Assembly (NCBI GenBank): GCA_027924585.1
Contig: BSBM01000592.1
Location: 7,882,501 to 7,946,500, forward strand
Origin: Larix kaempferi
Taxonomy: Eukaryota > Streptophyta > Pinopsida > Pinales > Pinaceae
Length of the DNA stretch: 64,000 nucleotides
Direction of reading: 5' to 3'
The notes under the pieces were generated by a model, which did not search any database, was not told the DNA's origin, and worked only from the letters and a program-made list of their open reading frames with translations. Position 1 is the first letter of the stretch, and the number at the start of each line of letters is the position of its first letter. A program made the translations under genes and the position numbers. Shown here piece after piece: positions 30,627-40,221 of this stretch.

Positions 30627-31491
30627 ATGTTGCGGAGGGCTCAGTCCGTATGGCGGGAGAGAGATATTGATGCCGAGATTGTGGCGAGGATCGAGGATGA
30701 TGGGGGGGTGAGACAGACTTTAGCCATGAGCGGACTCTTGAAGTTCGCTCAGATACCTTATATCCGTTCAGTGAGGAGACTCCTGAACAAGCTCGTTCAG
30801 TGGTGGGTGCCGGCAGAGGGTGCCTTTATTATTGGTGGTGAGAGGTTGGAGATTACTCTCACTGATGTATATTTTTTGACCGGTTTGCCTCGCTTGGGTG
30901 AGGTGGGTGATATCTCTCCGAGGTTGCCTCCAGGCGTGGATATGGAGGACCTCTTACAGACCTTTTGTGGGGATGACGCTGTTTTGGTAAACAGCTCTAT
31001 CAGTCTGAAGTTCCTACGTGAGTGGGATATGCGGGCCGTTGGTGCCTGCGTTCTGAGGGTTTTGGGTGCTGCTGCACCACATCGTATGTCTGGGGGGCAG
31101 ACGGTGATGGTGGACTCCGTTCTACGGGGTACTTACTATGCTTGGGCTCAGATGTTCTTGGCCGGTGTCCGGAGAGATCTGGACAAGGCCGTGAGAGAGG
31201 GAGGTGAGTTCTGTTACGCCTCATTTTTATGTTGTTTTTTCTTTGAGCGGGTGCCGACCCTACGGCCACACGTACCGGTTCGTGCTGGTCTACCTAGCGA
31301 GCCTCGTATGATGAGGTGGGGGCAGATGATGCCTCGTGCTGGCGGTGGTATCCGTGGCTTCTTTACAGAGGATTTTTTCCAGCAGTGGGAGCAGATGCCA
31401 CTGGTGATCGAGGACTATCCATACGCCGGTATGGACTACCGGGGAGACCCGGAGATGCCACGTGCCCCAGGACAGGCCTGGAGCTTAGACG
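30627..31491 (+). CDS. Plant mobile domain (PMD) protein carried antisense in gypsy-A, coding exon 1
   Basis: The ORF from ATG 30627 encodes a domain with the PMD signature: W-x-P near residues 54-56, a Phe-rich strand followed by GGE, then ITLTDVYFLTGLPRLG at about 70-90. PMD proteins (the MAIN/MAIL group) are plant nuclear proteins. Transposon-borne relatives are known in Mutator-like and gypsy elements; their biochemical role is unclear. Exon 1 ends at a GTATGT donor (31492). Joining to 31595 keeps frame and gives a 448-residue product. The gene lies on the opposite strand to gag-pol, with its own TATA box and an upstream intron, and converges on the aRH ORF. No stops or shifts are visible. 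Confidence 0.8.
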
Positions 31492-31594
31492 GTATGTTTT
31501 TGTGTCTTATGTGATGTTTTATACCATATGTATTATGATTGATCATGATGATGTCTGTTGTATAGTATCTGATGGTTCTACTTGCTTTGTGCAG
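31492..31594 (+). other. Predicted intron 2 of the antisense PMD gene
   Basis: 103 bp, donor G/GTATGT, acceptor TTGCTTTGTGCAG; AT-rich (TTATGATTGATCATGATG inside) between GC-rich exons, and its removal joins exons in frame as a GAT codon. Confidence 0.75.
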
Positions 31595-32076
31595 ATATTG
31601 GTCCGGTACCACCACCTGACTATGTGGCTCGGCAGGGGCGGGCGATAGTGGTTGCGCGTCCTCCAGTACCTGTACGTCCTCCTCGTGGTGGAGGATTTGG
31701 AGCCCGTGGGCGAGGGGTTGGCCCTCAGGACGATGCTATAGATGGTGTTCGACGGACTTTGGCCCGGATCGTAGCTAGACTTCCGGAGGATGGCTGGAGG
31801 GACCTTGATCGGGACATTTTGCAGGGATGTCTCGGTGCACCGCCCGAGTGGCAGTCACTGTTGTTGAGGGCAGCGGTGCTTGCTGCGAGACACGGGGGTG
31901 GTGGAGGAGATGCTCCGGCAGAGCCGGCCGCGGGGAGGATACGTCTGAGGGACGACCCAGCAGGGCCAGCCGAGCGGCGAGTTCGGGGTCGTCGTGACCC
32001 GGCTGGGCCAGCGGAGGTGGAGTCGGAGGAGGAGCCGGAGGAGGATCCTGAGGATCCGGAGGATCCTGATGATTAG
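31595..32076 (+). CDS. PMD protein, coding exon 2 (Pro/Arg/Gly-rich and acidic tail)
   Basis: Continues the PMD reading frame to TAG 32074-32076. It begins DIGPVPPPDY, then an Arg/Gly/Pro-rich stretch, a short helical part (DDAIDGVRRTLARIVARLP), an alanine-rich segment, two RRDPAGPAE-like repeats and a strongly acidic Glu/Asp/Pro C-terminus. I recognise no domain in this tail; basic and acidic low-complexity parts would fit a nuclear protein. Codon use and GC content match exon 1 and differ from the AT-rich intron. Confidence rests on the clean splice and continuous open frame. Confidence 0.7.
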
Positions 32077-32224
32077 ACGTCATTGTACTTGCCCCCAAAT
32101 GCTCATGAGCATATGGGGAAGCATTTTTGTATGACAGATGTATTTTGTGTATATCGAGTGCTGAGGGCACTTATGACATGTAGACTTTTTGGTTCGTATA
32201 TATATGTGGATATATACTTTGGAT

Positions 32225-32470
32225 ATTTTGATGTGTATGCACGTGGATGCACTTTGTCTTTTGTATATGCTCATGGAGGCACATGTTATGCACGTGGATG
32301 CAGTGTGTTTGTAGATTTATATATGCCCGTGGAGGCACATGCTATGCACATGGATGCATTATTTTGGTTTGTTTTATGCCCGTGGAGGCACATGTTATGC
32401 ACGTGGATGCAATATTGGTTTTTTGTATATGCCCGTGGAGGCACATGTTTTGCACCTGGGTGCATGTTTG
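32225..32470 (+). repeat. About 54-bp tandem repeat, four copies, in the gap between convergent ORFs
   Basis: GTGGAGGCACATG..ATGCACGTGGATGCA units with GGAGGC at 32275, 32331, 32384 and 32437. It fills the space between the PMD stop (32076) and the aRH stop (32472). Confidence 0.88.
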
Positions 32471-32471
32471 T

Positions 32472-32909
32472 TTATGGATATGACATGATGTGATTGGTGT
32501 GCCAGTCGAGGACACTGTTGGCCATATTATCTGCTACACTATTGAGGTGTCTTGGGACATGTGTGAATGTAATGGATTCAAACTGTCTAACCATTTGTTT
32601 AGTGCGCAGGAATTTTCTGAACAGACAGGGATCGCGTACCTGGTAATCATTGTTGAGCTGGGAAACTAGGAGCTGTGAGTCCAAGAAAACGTTGAGGTGA
32701 CGTATGCTCATCTGGAGAGCAGCGGCAAGGAGACCGGTCACGGCATCGTATTCAGCTTGATTATTGGTGGCGGCACCTAAACATACTCCATCGATGTGAA
32801 TTAACTCATGTGAAGGGGAGTATATTACCCAAGCTGCGGAGGCGAGATTGGGAGACCAACGGCTTGCACCATCAGCGAAACCGATATGGCAGAGTGGAAG
32901 AGGCTCCAT
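32472..32909 (-). CDS. Second (archaeal-type) RNase H of gypsy-A, in a separate ORF after integrase
   Basis: 145 residues. All four catalytic positions are visible: Asp13 in GFADGAS, Glu53 in NNQAEY, Asp77 in FLDSQL and Asp127 in the HVPRHLNSVAD motif. It degrades RNA of the RNA-DNA hybrid during reverse transcription. Tat elements are known for an extra archaeal-like RNase H; here it follows integrase, in another frame, 106 bases after the gag-pol stop. A pyrimidine stretch ending CCACAG directly before its ATG looks like a 3' splice site, so it may be expressed from a spliced RNA. The polyprotein's own RNase H lacks its first Asp, so this ORF may supply the activity. Confidence 0.9.
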   Translation of the reverse strand: MEPLPLCHIGFADGASRWSPNLASAAWVIYSPSHELIHIDGVCLGAATNNQAEYDAVTGLLAAALQMSIRHLNVFLDSQLLVSQLNNDYQVRDPCLFRKFLRTKQMVRQFESITFTHVPRHLNSVADNMANSVLDWHTNHIMSYP

Positions 32910-33015
32910 CTGTGGTCATGCAGGGAAAACAAATATTTAGGTTTTTTGAAAAAAATTTGTGAACGAAAAACGTATGCCTATACTAAAAAATGGACGATGG
33001 TGTCCATGAGATTTT

Positions 33016-36000
33016 CTATGGGTAAAATCTTTTAAGGTACAACCCGTTGCGTGGGTTGCGTAAGGTGTTGCCTTCTGAATCGGTCAGAATGTATGCCCCC
33101 TGCCCGAGGCAGGTGTGTATGATGTAGGGGCCTTGCCACATAGACACGAACTTCCCTTTTCCGGTTTTATCATGAGCTTGATCGTAAGCGAGGACAAGGT
33201 CTCCCTCCGAAAAGGTTCTTGGGTGGACGCGTTTGTCGTAACTTAGTTTCGATCTTTGTTTAGCGGCTTCCATGTTTTGAATGGCTGTGCGCCGATCTTC
33301 ATCGGCCTGCTCTAGGAGCAGTAAACGTTGCTCGATCGGGGAAGTATCTGGTAGGAGCTCAACGGCGATGTGTAAAGCTGGGATCTGGCACTCAATAGGG
33401 AGGACAGATTCGACACCGTGAACTAAATGGAAAGGGGTAAAACCGGTGGCGGTTTTGGTTGATGTGCGGTAAGCCCAGAGTGCTGGGAAAAGCATGTGAT
33501 GCCAATTGGACTTGTGCTTGTCTACAGTGCGTTGGAGAATGGTCTTCAAGATTTTATTGATCGCTTCGACTTGGCCGTTTCCTTGGGGGTAGTAAGCGGA
33601 AGAGAAATGGTGTTCGAATTTCAACATGGTTGATAATTCTTTCCAGACGGCATCTTCGAAGTGAGAGCCGTGGTCAGAGACTAGCTGTTGTGGTACTCCG
33701 AAACGAGCGATGACGTGGTTGAAGAAAAACCGCGCCGCGGTGTCGGCTTTGCAGTTATAGGTTGGCATGGCTTCTGCCCACTTGGTGAAATAATCTACGG
33801 CCACAATGATGTGTTTGTGACCGCCGGCTGACGGGGGGTTGCAGTCGAGGAAGTCTATGGCCCATTTGCAGAATGGTCCAACAGTGATGACTGGATGAAG
33901 GGGGGCAGGGGGGGTTCTTGCTTTGGGGGCAAAGAGCTGGCAGTTCTGGCAATGCTTGACTGCGGTGATGCAATCAGTAAACAACGATGGCCAAAAATAA
34001 CCTGCCCGAATGATTTTCTGGGCGGTAGCCATGCCGGAGAAATGGCCTCCACAGGCACCGCTATGACAATCATTGAGGACTTGTTCTGCCTCACTATGGG
34101 ATAGGCAGCGGCGTAAGATAGTATCAACGCCGCGTCGGTAAAGTACATCTCCGATAAGTAGGTATCGGGGTGCGTGGTGTCGTATGCGACGGCGTCCATC
34201 ACGATCGATGTGTGGTCGGAATTTTTGCGTACGGAGGTAAGTCAAAATGTCTCCGTACCAAGGGTCGTCCGACGAAATGACGAAGATCTGCTCGTCAATC
34301 AGGTCCGTATGGATAACGGGTGATGTCGAAGAGGACGGGAGATCTGTAATTAAGTGAGCAAGCGCGAGGGCTTTGGTGCTTTTGGGAGTCTTGAAAGTAA
34401 GGTCATATTCCTGGAGGATAATGACCCATTTAGCGACACGACCCTGAAGGAGTCTCCTGGTGAGGAGGTAGACCATGGGGTTGGAGTCGGCCACGACCGT
34501 GGTATGACTAAGCAAAATGTAGTGTCGTAGTTTCTGTACGGAAAAGACTACAGCTAGGGCTAATCTTTCCTCGTATGGGTAACGTAGAGGTGGGCCAGAC
34601 AAGGTCTGGCTGACGTAGTAAATTACATGCTCTTTGTGGGAAGCATCTTCTTGGACCAAAACTCCGGATACGGCATGTTCGGATGCCGAGACGTAAAGGG
34701 TGAAGTCTTGGGAAAAATCCGGTGGGGATATCAAGGGGGCTTGTGTGAGAGCCTTCTTGAGGGCTTCGAATGCCGTGTCTGCTTGTTCGTCCCAGACAAA
34801 GGGTATGTGGGTACGAAGTAAGCGTAAGAATCCATGGACTTTGGTGGCGTAATCAGGAACAAAGCGCCTAAGAAAATTGGACCGACCTTGCAAGCTCTGA
34901 AGCTGGCGAAGCGTGCGAGGAGGGGGAAGTTCTAAGATGGCTTTGACTTTCAGGGGATCAACGGTGATCCCGTCCTGGGAAACAATGAAACCCAACAACC
35001 GGCCTGCCGGGACGCAAAAGACACACTTGTGTGGGTTCAAGCGGATTTTATATTTACGACAACGCAGGAAAACTTGCCGGAGGTCGCTAAGGTGGTCTGA
35101 TCGTTTTCGGGAACGCGCTGTGAGGTCGTCAAGATAGACCCGCAGGATATGGACCAAGTCGTGAAAGCAGTAGGTCATGGCTCGCTGGAAAGTGGCACCA
35201 GCATTTTTAAGGCCAAAGGGCATGACTCGATAGGCAAAGGTGCCCCATGGGGTGGTAAAGGCAGTCTTGTACTGATCCTCCTTGCGGATGTGAATCTGGT
35301 TGTATCCGGAAAACCCGTCCATGAAGGATAGGACCTCATGGCCCGCACACTCATCAATGAGTTGGTCAATGAATGGCGTGGGGAAATTGTCTTTTGGACA
35401 AGCGTGGTTTAGGTCGCGGAAATCAGTGCATACTCTAAGGGTGCCTTGCTTTTTGTTGACAGGGACGGGGTTCGACACCCATGTGGTGTACGGAATAGGG
35501 TAGATGAAACCTGCTGTTCGAAGTTTCTCGACTTCAGCCTTGACAGCGGGGAGCTTGGCAGGGTGAATAGGTCGCTGTTTCTGACGAACAGGGGGTACTT
35601 CCGGCCATGTATCGATATGGTGTTCAATGATGGCGGGGTCGAGACCAGGCATCTCGGTATAGGACCAGGCGAAGACGTCTCGGAACTCTTGAAAGAGTTT
35701 TTTGTATGCCTGAGTTTCTGCTTGAGTGCAAGATGCGCCCAGCGAGATGAGCTCAGGTTTCCCTGGTGTTATGGAAATGTCTATCTGTATGGTGGGGGAA
35801 ATTTTGGACATGTTCCCTTCTTCAAAGGCATCCGGTGCTGGGATGGGGTCCTTTAACCAATCGACCTTAGCAGGTATGAAGTCTTTCGACTCGACTGATA
35901 GCTGGTTGGATGCGGTGGAGGTAGATGTTTCCGGGAGGAAGTACGAGCGATGATGCATATCATCCCAAGGGTAGTCGGGTGCAGTGAGTGTTTCCAAAAT

Positions 36001-39000
36001 CTGCTCGTCAGTATTGAAGTAGTCAGACCATAAATCGAGGGGTTCTGGTTTGAAGGTTGTCGAAATCATATATATCGTATTGACTTCTTCGGACGAGGAT
36101 GATGGTGGAGGGTGAATCTCCTCGGTGAGGGGAGGAGATATCTCTAAATCGGCATTGTTTAACTCGTACAGCGCTGCTCTATAGTCTGGTAGATCAGGGC
36201 AATGGTGTGAGTAGTGGCCGTAGACACTGCATATAGCACAAGGATGGTTAGTGCGCAGTGATTTGTCGCGAGACTGTAGAGGTGGCTCTAATTTGACTAC
36301 CGGGATGCCGATGTCATCGTCCAACATATTCATATGTTCTTGGAGTGCCGGTAAATGTGGGCATTGATGAGTTGGATGGCCAATTTCATCGCATAATGAA
36401 CATTTGGGGGGAGCTCGAAACACCGGTGGGGGTTTGGCTGCCTTAGGAGGTGGTATGGCAGTGTAGGGTTGTGGACCTCTGCCCCCAGTGGGCTTAGCAA
36501 GGAGAGGGGGATCCTTTGACGTCGACGCAATCGTGAGACCCGGAGGAGGTTTCATTGACGACGAAGGAATATTGAGGTTAGGAGGAGGTGTCGTTGCCGA
36601 CGAAGGGATCGCGACGCCAGGGGGAGGTTGATTTGTGGTAACAATAGGTTGTACCGGTTGGAGGATGACGTCTGGTGTCGGTAATCGAACGGGAGGCGGA
36701 ATATACCACACGGGTAATCCCAATGTTAGCCCGGGTAGGCTAAGGGTAGCCATAACCGGGGCGCTTACTACGCCCGAAGGAGGAAATAGGAAGGGGATGG
36801 TGTGGATGGGTGTAACACCAATGTGACTGGGGATCAATGGTGGTTGACCGCCGGGTGTTTGCGTATTCTGCGAAACAGTACAGAGGTTTGCGACTTGGGT
36901 CTCCGGTGACGGTGGTGGAATGGCCTGGAATGTAGAGGTCATTGGTGTATCCGAATACAGTCCGGGTGCCACAGAAGACACAAAGGAGGTAACAGCACTA
37001 GAAGCGGGTTGTTCAATCATGGGGAGAACATTCTCCGGTGCTGCAGGGGCGTTGGGGTCATAGTAGGTGAGCTGGTCAATTTTGACCACGCGGCCCTCAT
37101 GGGGGAACATCATGGTGCGGAAGACGGAGGAGGCGACCGCTTTCATGGCATACATGTAACTGCGGCCAAGTAAAAGGTTATAGTCTAGTTGGGCGTTAAT
37201 GACCTCTATGTCGATGAGTACGGTCTTCCCACCTAATTGGACGGGTACCTTGGGTAATAAACCGTGAGGTTGAGCTGACCGGCCGTCGTAGGCCCGCAAT
37301 GCAGTGGTGGATTGCTGGAGAGCAGGGGAGCCCAACTTTTGCCAAACAAAAGTGGACATGACGCATGTGGAGGCACCCTCGTCGATGATACATCGATGGA
37401 TGACAAGATTCCGAATAGAAACGGAAACTTGGACTGCTATGGTAGAAGGCAGCCGTGGTTCAGATTGGTCTAAGTCAAAGGTCATCAAGTTCGAATCATT
37501 TGGGTCAATAGCCCCAATGGCGGAAAGTAAAGTCTTGCGCTGAGAAGGACAGGTTTTTAAGACTTCTAACGCAGACATGGCTGCGGAAGATTGAGCTAAG
37601 TCATCTACGATGTTGTAATTGGATGCAGCTCGTGCATTGGGGTTGTTGTTGATTCGGCGAAGGGGGAAGCGAGGTGCTTTAGAAGCGCCATCAAGTGGAA
37701 CCTGAGGTAGACGCAATGTCTGATCAGTGGGATTAGCAGTTGTATCCTTTTCGGCGGGGGGGGCTTCAGAAGTCGGTCCGTATTGATTTCGGCGGGTTTG
37801 GACATTGACGTCAGCGGTGGACATCATCAATAGGTGGTGGGTACCTGAATCAAACATGGGTTGATCAGGAGCTGTGTAAGTTATTTGTTGTGGTTGCACG
37901 TTGCCCTGTTGGGGGGCTAACGGCTGGGTGTTTACCACTCCTTGTGTTGGAAAGGGGTTTTGGAGAACCAGAGGTTGTTGTGGAGGTGGTGGGGGGTTGG
38001 GTGGTGGCTGAGGAGCCGCCTGCCCTTGACGATGGGCGTCATTTGTCCATAGTTGTCGAGCTCGCTCGAGATGTGGGCAAGCGTGGGTATAGTGGCCATA
38101 GACACCGCAAATGGAACAAGGATGGTTTGTCCGTAAATTAGCATTTTTAGGTTGCTTAGGTGGCCGATCAGGATTCTGATGAGCGGGCGCCGCGTTATTG
38201 TTTTGCGGGGGCTGGGTAGGCTGTGGAGCTTGGTTGCGGTTTTGATTGTTTCCACGGTTGCGTCCTCTTCCGCGGTTGGGTTGTCCACCCTGGTTGCGTT
38301 GGTTATTTTGATATTGGGGCTGCTGTTGTTGTGCGTACACATGCCCTTGAGCATTGGGGGGATTATGAGGAGCCGCAGGTGCGGGAGCAGGTTGCGGTGG
38401 ATAGTATGCAGGTGGAGCTGGAGGTGGTCCAGTTGCCTGTTGGGGTTGTTGGTACCCCTGCGCTGGTGGAGGTGTGAGGTTAGCCGGTGCAACCGGTTGT
38501 GGGTAATGCATGGGCTGTTGTGGAAACTGCATGGGGTTTTGTACCGTAGGTTGAGCATAGTATGTAGGAGGTACATATGCTGATGGCGCTTGGCCATAAC
38601 AATGTTGTGGACAAGAGGGTCCATGAACATGATGGGTCTGGTTTATTGGAGCATAAGAAGTTGTCGCTCCGGAACTGGATGTAGCCCTAGAAAGGTCTGG
38701 GGCGGGCATGGTGCTCACCATACTGAAAGGTTTTGCTTGCGGTGTAATTTGGCCAATAATGCCATCAGCGGCATGTGATGCCCCCAGTGTGTCACCGCGT
38801 GCAGAGTCGCCTCGTGGGGCGTCAGGTATGATGGTGTATAGGTATCCTGACTGGGCATAGATAAGGTCAAACTGTTGGGCCTTCAGGATGGCCTCCTCTT
38901 CCGACTGGGGTCTTTCAGAAGCTACATCCTTCGCAATGAGGGGAAGGAGGGATTTAAGGAACCAGTCTAAAAAGATTCGGTCGTCTAATTTGATCTTGCA

Positions 39001-40020
39001 TAGGCTTCGGCGCCGACGCCAATCATGGATATGGTCAGTGATGTGCGTGGCCGTGTTCTGTCTGCAAGACAGTAGGATTTCGACGCCCGCATCATAGCGG
39101 ACTGGTAGCTGAAAGAACTGCAGGAAGGTCGAGGCAAGGGAGGTAAATGTGGAATGCGTCCCATGGGGTTGCTCGATATACCATTTGGCTGCAGAGCCAG
39201 TGAAGGTGCGCTGTAATAAACGGAGGCGGACTGAGTCGTCCACTATGGAGTTGGAGGAACACCATAAATGGAAGGACATGATGTGGTTCTGGGGGTCTTC
39301 TCCGGCCTTTCCCTCAAACTTAGGGATGTCAGAGGGAAGCTTAGTGGGCATATGGGGCCAAGCAGGATCATGCCTAATGGGGTCATTCGTAAGCCTAGCT
39401 AAATCTGGCAAGTTGAGACTTGCCATGTATGGTAGACTAGCGGATGTGGTGATTGGAACCGGGATTGGTCTAGCCATTGTGGTATGGTGTAGGGGTCCAG
39501 TAGCTCCTATAGGTATGCTAGGTATGGCGGGTATGTGCCCTCCAACAGGTGTGGCCTGATATGGGTTAGTACTCCCAAGTGCAACTTGGGTTACACTTGG
39601 GTTAGGAATCGCACTAGGGATTCCTGGTATATTACTACCGAGTGCAACGTGGGTTACACTTGGGTTAGGAATCGCACTAGGGATTCCTGGGATAGCATTC
39701 CCAAGTGCAACAGGAGTGACACTTGGGTTAGGAATCGTACTAGGGATTCCTGGGATAGGGTTTGTGGAAACCGAAGGGGGTATGACCCCCATGTTGGGCA
39801 TGCCCATGACAGGTTGTGGTCCTGTGCTAGGCATTCCTAAATGTGGAGTGTTACCCATATTGGGCATACCCAAGGGGGTGGGTGTTGTCATGGACGGTAT
39901 CCCCGCAGAAAGGTCTGCGGATGTCTGACCTATGGTTAATGTAAATTGTGGATCTTCTGGTGTTCCAGACATAATTGTGGTAGGTGGTAACTCTGTGGGG
40001 TTTTCGGATTCTACCTCCAA
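33016..40020 (-). CDS. Gypsy-A gag-pol polyprotein (gag, protease, RT, RNase H, integrase)
   Basis: 2334 codons without a stop. Residues 80-150 hold three proline-rich repeats of about 21. Gag domain about 235-370; Gln/Pro/Arg-rich linker; knuckle 1 Cys635-Cys638-His643-Cys648; retropepsin-like protease with IIDEGAS (Asp880; Glu instead of Ser/Thr) and LLLGRSYM near 950; knuckles 2 and 3 at 1207-1220 and 1261-1274; RT with FMDGFSGYNQ (Asp1568) and YLDD 1629-1632; RNase H with Ser1778 at the first catalytic Asp; integrase with His1986, His1993, Cys2024, Cys2027 and Asp2056, Asp2116, Glu2152 (DD35E). No chromodomain. The first codon here is TTG, and the frame is open 67 codons further upstream (to 40222) with an Arg/Ser-rich sequence but no ATG. 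Confidence 0.95.
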   Translation of the reverse strand: MEVESENPTELPPTTIMSGTPEDPQFTLTIGQTSADLSAGIPSMTTPTPLGMPNMGNTPHLGMPSTGPQPVMGMPNMGVIPPSVSTNPIPGIPSTIPNPSVTPVALGNAIPGIPSAIPNPSVTHVALGSNIPGIPSAIPNPSVTQVALGSTNPYQATPVGGHIPAIPSIPIGATGPLHHTTMARPIPVPITTSASLPYMASLNLPDLARLTNDPIRHDPAWPHMPTKLPSDIPKFEGKAGEDPQNHIMSFHLWCSSNSIVDDSVRLRLLQRTFTGSAAKWYIEQPHGTHSTFTSLASTFLQFFQLPVRYDAGVEILLSCRQNTATHITDHIHDWRRRRSLCKIKLDDRIFLDWFLKSLLPLIAKDVASERPQSEEEAILKAQQFDLIYAQSGYLYTIIPDAPRGDSARGDTLGASHAADGIIGQITPQAKPFSMVSTMPAPDLSRATSSSGATTSYAPINQTHHVHGPSCPQHCYGQAPSAYVPPTYYAQPTVQNPMQFPQQPMHYPQPVAPANLTPPPAQGYQQPQQATGPPPAPPAYYPPQPAPAPAAPHNPPNAQGHVYAQQQQPQYQNNQRNQGGQPNRGRGRNRGNNQNRNQAPQPTQPPQNNNAAPAHQNPDRPPKQPKNANLRTNHPCSICGVYGHYTHACPHLERARQLWTNDAHRQGQAAPQPPPNPPPPPQQPLVLQNPFPTQGVVNTQPLAPQQGNVQPQQITYTAPDQPMFDSGTHHLLMMSTADVNVQTRRNQYGPTSEAPPAEKDTTANPTDQTLRLPQVPLDGASKAPRFPLRRINNNPNARAASNYNIVDDLAQSSAAMSALEVLKTCPSQRKTLLSAIGAIDPNDSNLMTFDLDQSEPRLPSTIAVQVSVSIRNLVIHRCIIDEGASTCVMSTFVWQKLGSPALQQSTTALRAYDGRSAQPHGLLPKVPVQLGGKTVLIDIEVINAQLDYNLLLGRSYMYAMKAVASSVFRTMMFPHEGRVVKIDQLTYYDPNAPAAPENVLPMIEQPASSAVTSFVSSVAPGLYSDTPMTSTFQAIPPPSPETQVANLCTVSQNTQTPGGQPPLIPSHIGVTPIHTIPFLFPPSGVVSAPVMATLSLPGLTLGLPVWYIPPPVRLPTPDVILQPVQPIVTTNQPPPGVAIPSSATTPPPNLNIPSSSMKPPPGLTIASTSKDPPLLAKPTGGRGPQPYTAIPPPKAAKPPPVFRAPPKCSLCDEIGHPTHQCPHLPALQEHMNMLDDDIGIPVVKLEPPLQSRDKSLRTNHPCAICSVYGHYSHHCPDLPDYRAALYELNNADLEISPPLTEEIHPPPSSSSEEVNTIYMISTTFKPEPLDLWSDYFNTDEQILETLTAPDYPWDDMHHRSYFLPETSTSTASNQLSVESKDFIPAKVDWLKDPIPAPDAFEEGNMSKISPTIQIDISITPGKPELISLGASCTQAETQAYKKLFQEFRDVFAWSYTEMPGLDPAIIEHHIDTWPEVPPVRQKQRPIHPAKLPAVKAEVEKLRTAGFIYPIPYTTWVSNPVPVNKKQGTLRVCTDFRDLNHACPKDNFPTPFIDQLIDECAGHEVLSFMDGFSGYNQIHIRKEDQYKTAFTTPWGTFAYRVMPFGLKNAGATFQRAMTYCFHDLVHILRVYLDDLTARSRKRSDHLSDLRQVFLRCRKYKIRLNPHKCVFCVPAGRLLGFIVSQDGITVDPLKVKAILELPPPRTLRQLQSLQGRSNFLRRFVPDYATKVHGFLRLLRTHIPFVWDEQADTAFEALKKALTQAPLISPPDFSQDFTLYVSASEHAVSGVLVQEDASHKEHVIYYVSQTLSGPPLRYPYEERLALAVVFSVQKLRHYILLSHTTVVADSNPMVYLLTRRLLQGRVAKWVIILQEYDLTFKTPKSTKALALAHLITDLPSSSTSPVIHTDLIDEQIFVISSDDPWYGDILTYLRTQKFRPHIDRDGRRRIRHHAPRYLLIGDVLYRRGVDTILRRCLSHSEAEQVLNDCHSGACGGHFSGMATAQKIIRAGYFWPSLFTDCITAVKHCQNCQLFAPKARTPPAPLHPVITVGPFCKWAIDFLDCNPPSAGGHKHIIVAVDYFTKWAEAMPTYNCKADTAARFFFNHVIARFGVPQQLVSDHGSHFEDAVWKELSTMLKFEHHFSSAYYPQGNGQVEAINKILKTILQRTVDKHKSNWHHMLFPALWAYRTSTKTATGFTPFHLVHGVESVLPIECQIPALHIAVELLPDTSPIEQRLLLLEQADEDRRTAIQNMEAAKQRSKLSYDKRVHPRTFSEGDLVLAYDQAHDKTGKGKFVSMWQGPYIIHTCLGQGAYILTDSEGNTLRNPRNGLYLKRFYP

Positions 40021-40221
40021 ATCAAAGGTGAAGTGGGGTATGTCAGAATCGGATGACCGTCTAGATGATCGGCGATGTGTCGAATCAAGGGATAATGCTC
40101 TGCGTCCGTGACGTGGAGAGCCAAGTGGACTAAACTCTGGGAGTTCGCCCTGTAGACGACGAGAACGTCTAGAATTCTCAATGGTGAGAATATGGTTTTT
40201 ATGTAAAAATTGTTTTAAGTA
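40021..40221 (-). other. Upstream open extension of gag, no ATG
   Basis: 67 codons in frame with gag after a TGA at 40224-40222; Arg/Ser-rich (SRRSRR, RRSSRRSDSD). This looks like real coding sequence, which suggests a non-AUG start or a spliced 5' exon. The first in-frame ATG is codon 17 of the main frame. Confidence 0.5.

Noticed and set aside
30229-30711. ORFs on both strands with AMFIATV/AMNIATV repeats
   Set aside because: Product of the palindrome array; the real gene starts at 30627 in another frame, and this stretch is predicted intron.
32083-32493. Plus-strand ORF with Cys/Gly/Ala repeats (YARGGTCYA)
   Set aside because: Translation of the 54-bp tandem repeat; it starts after the PMD stop and has no domain.
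33895-39928. Many plus-strand ORFs of 60-143 codons under gag-pol
   Set aside because: Antisense shadows of the intact polyprotein; none shows a recognisable domain or splice-supported structure.
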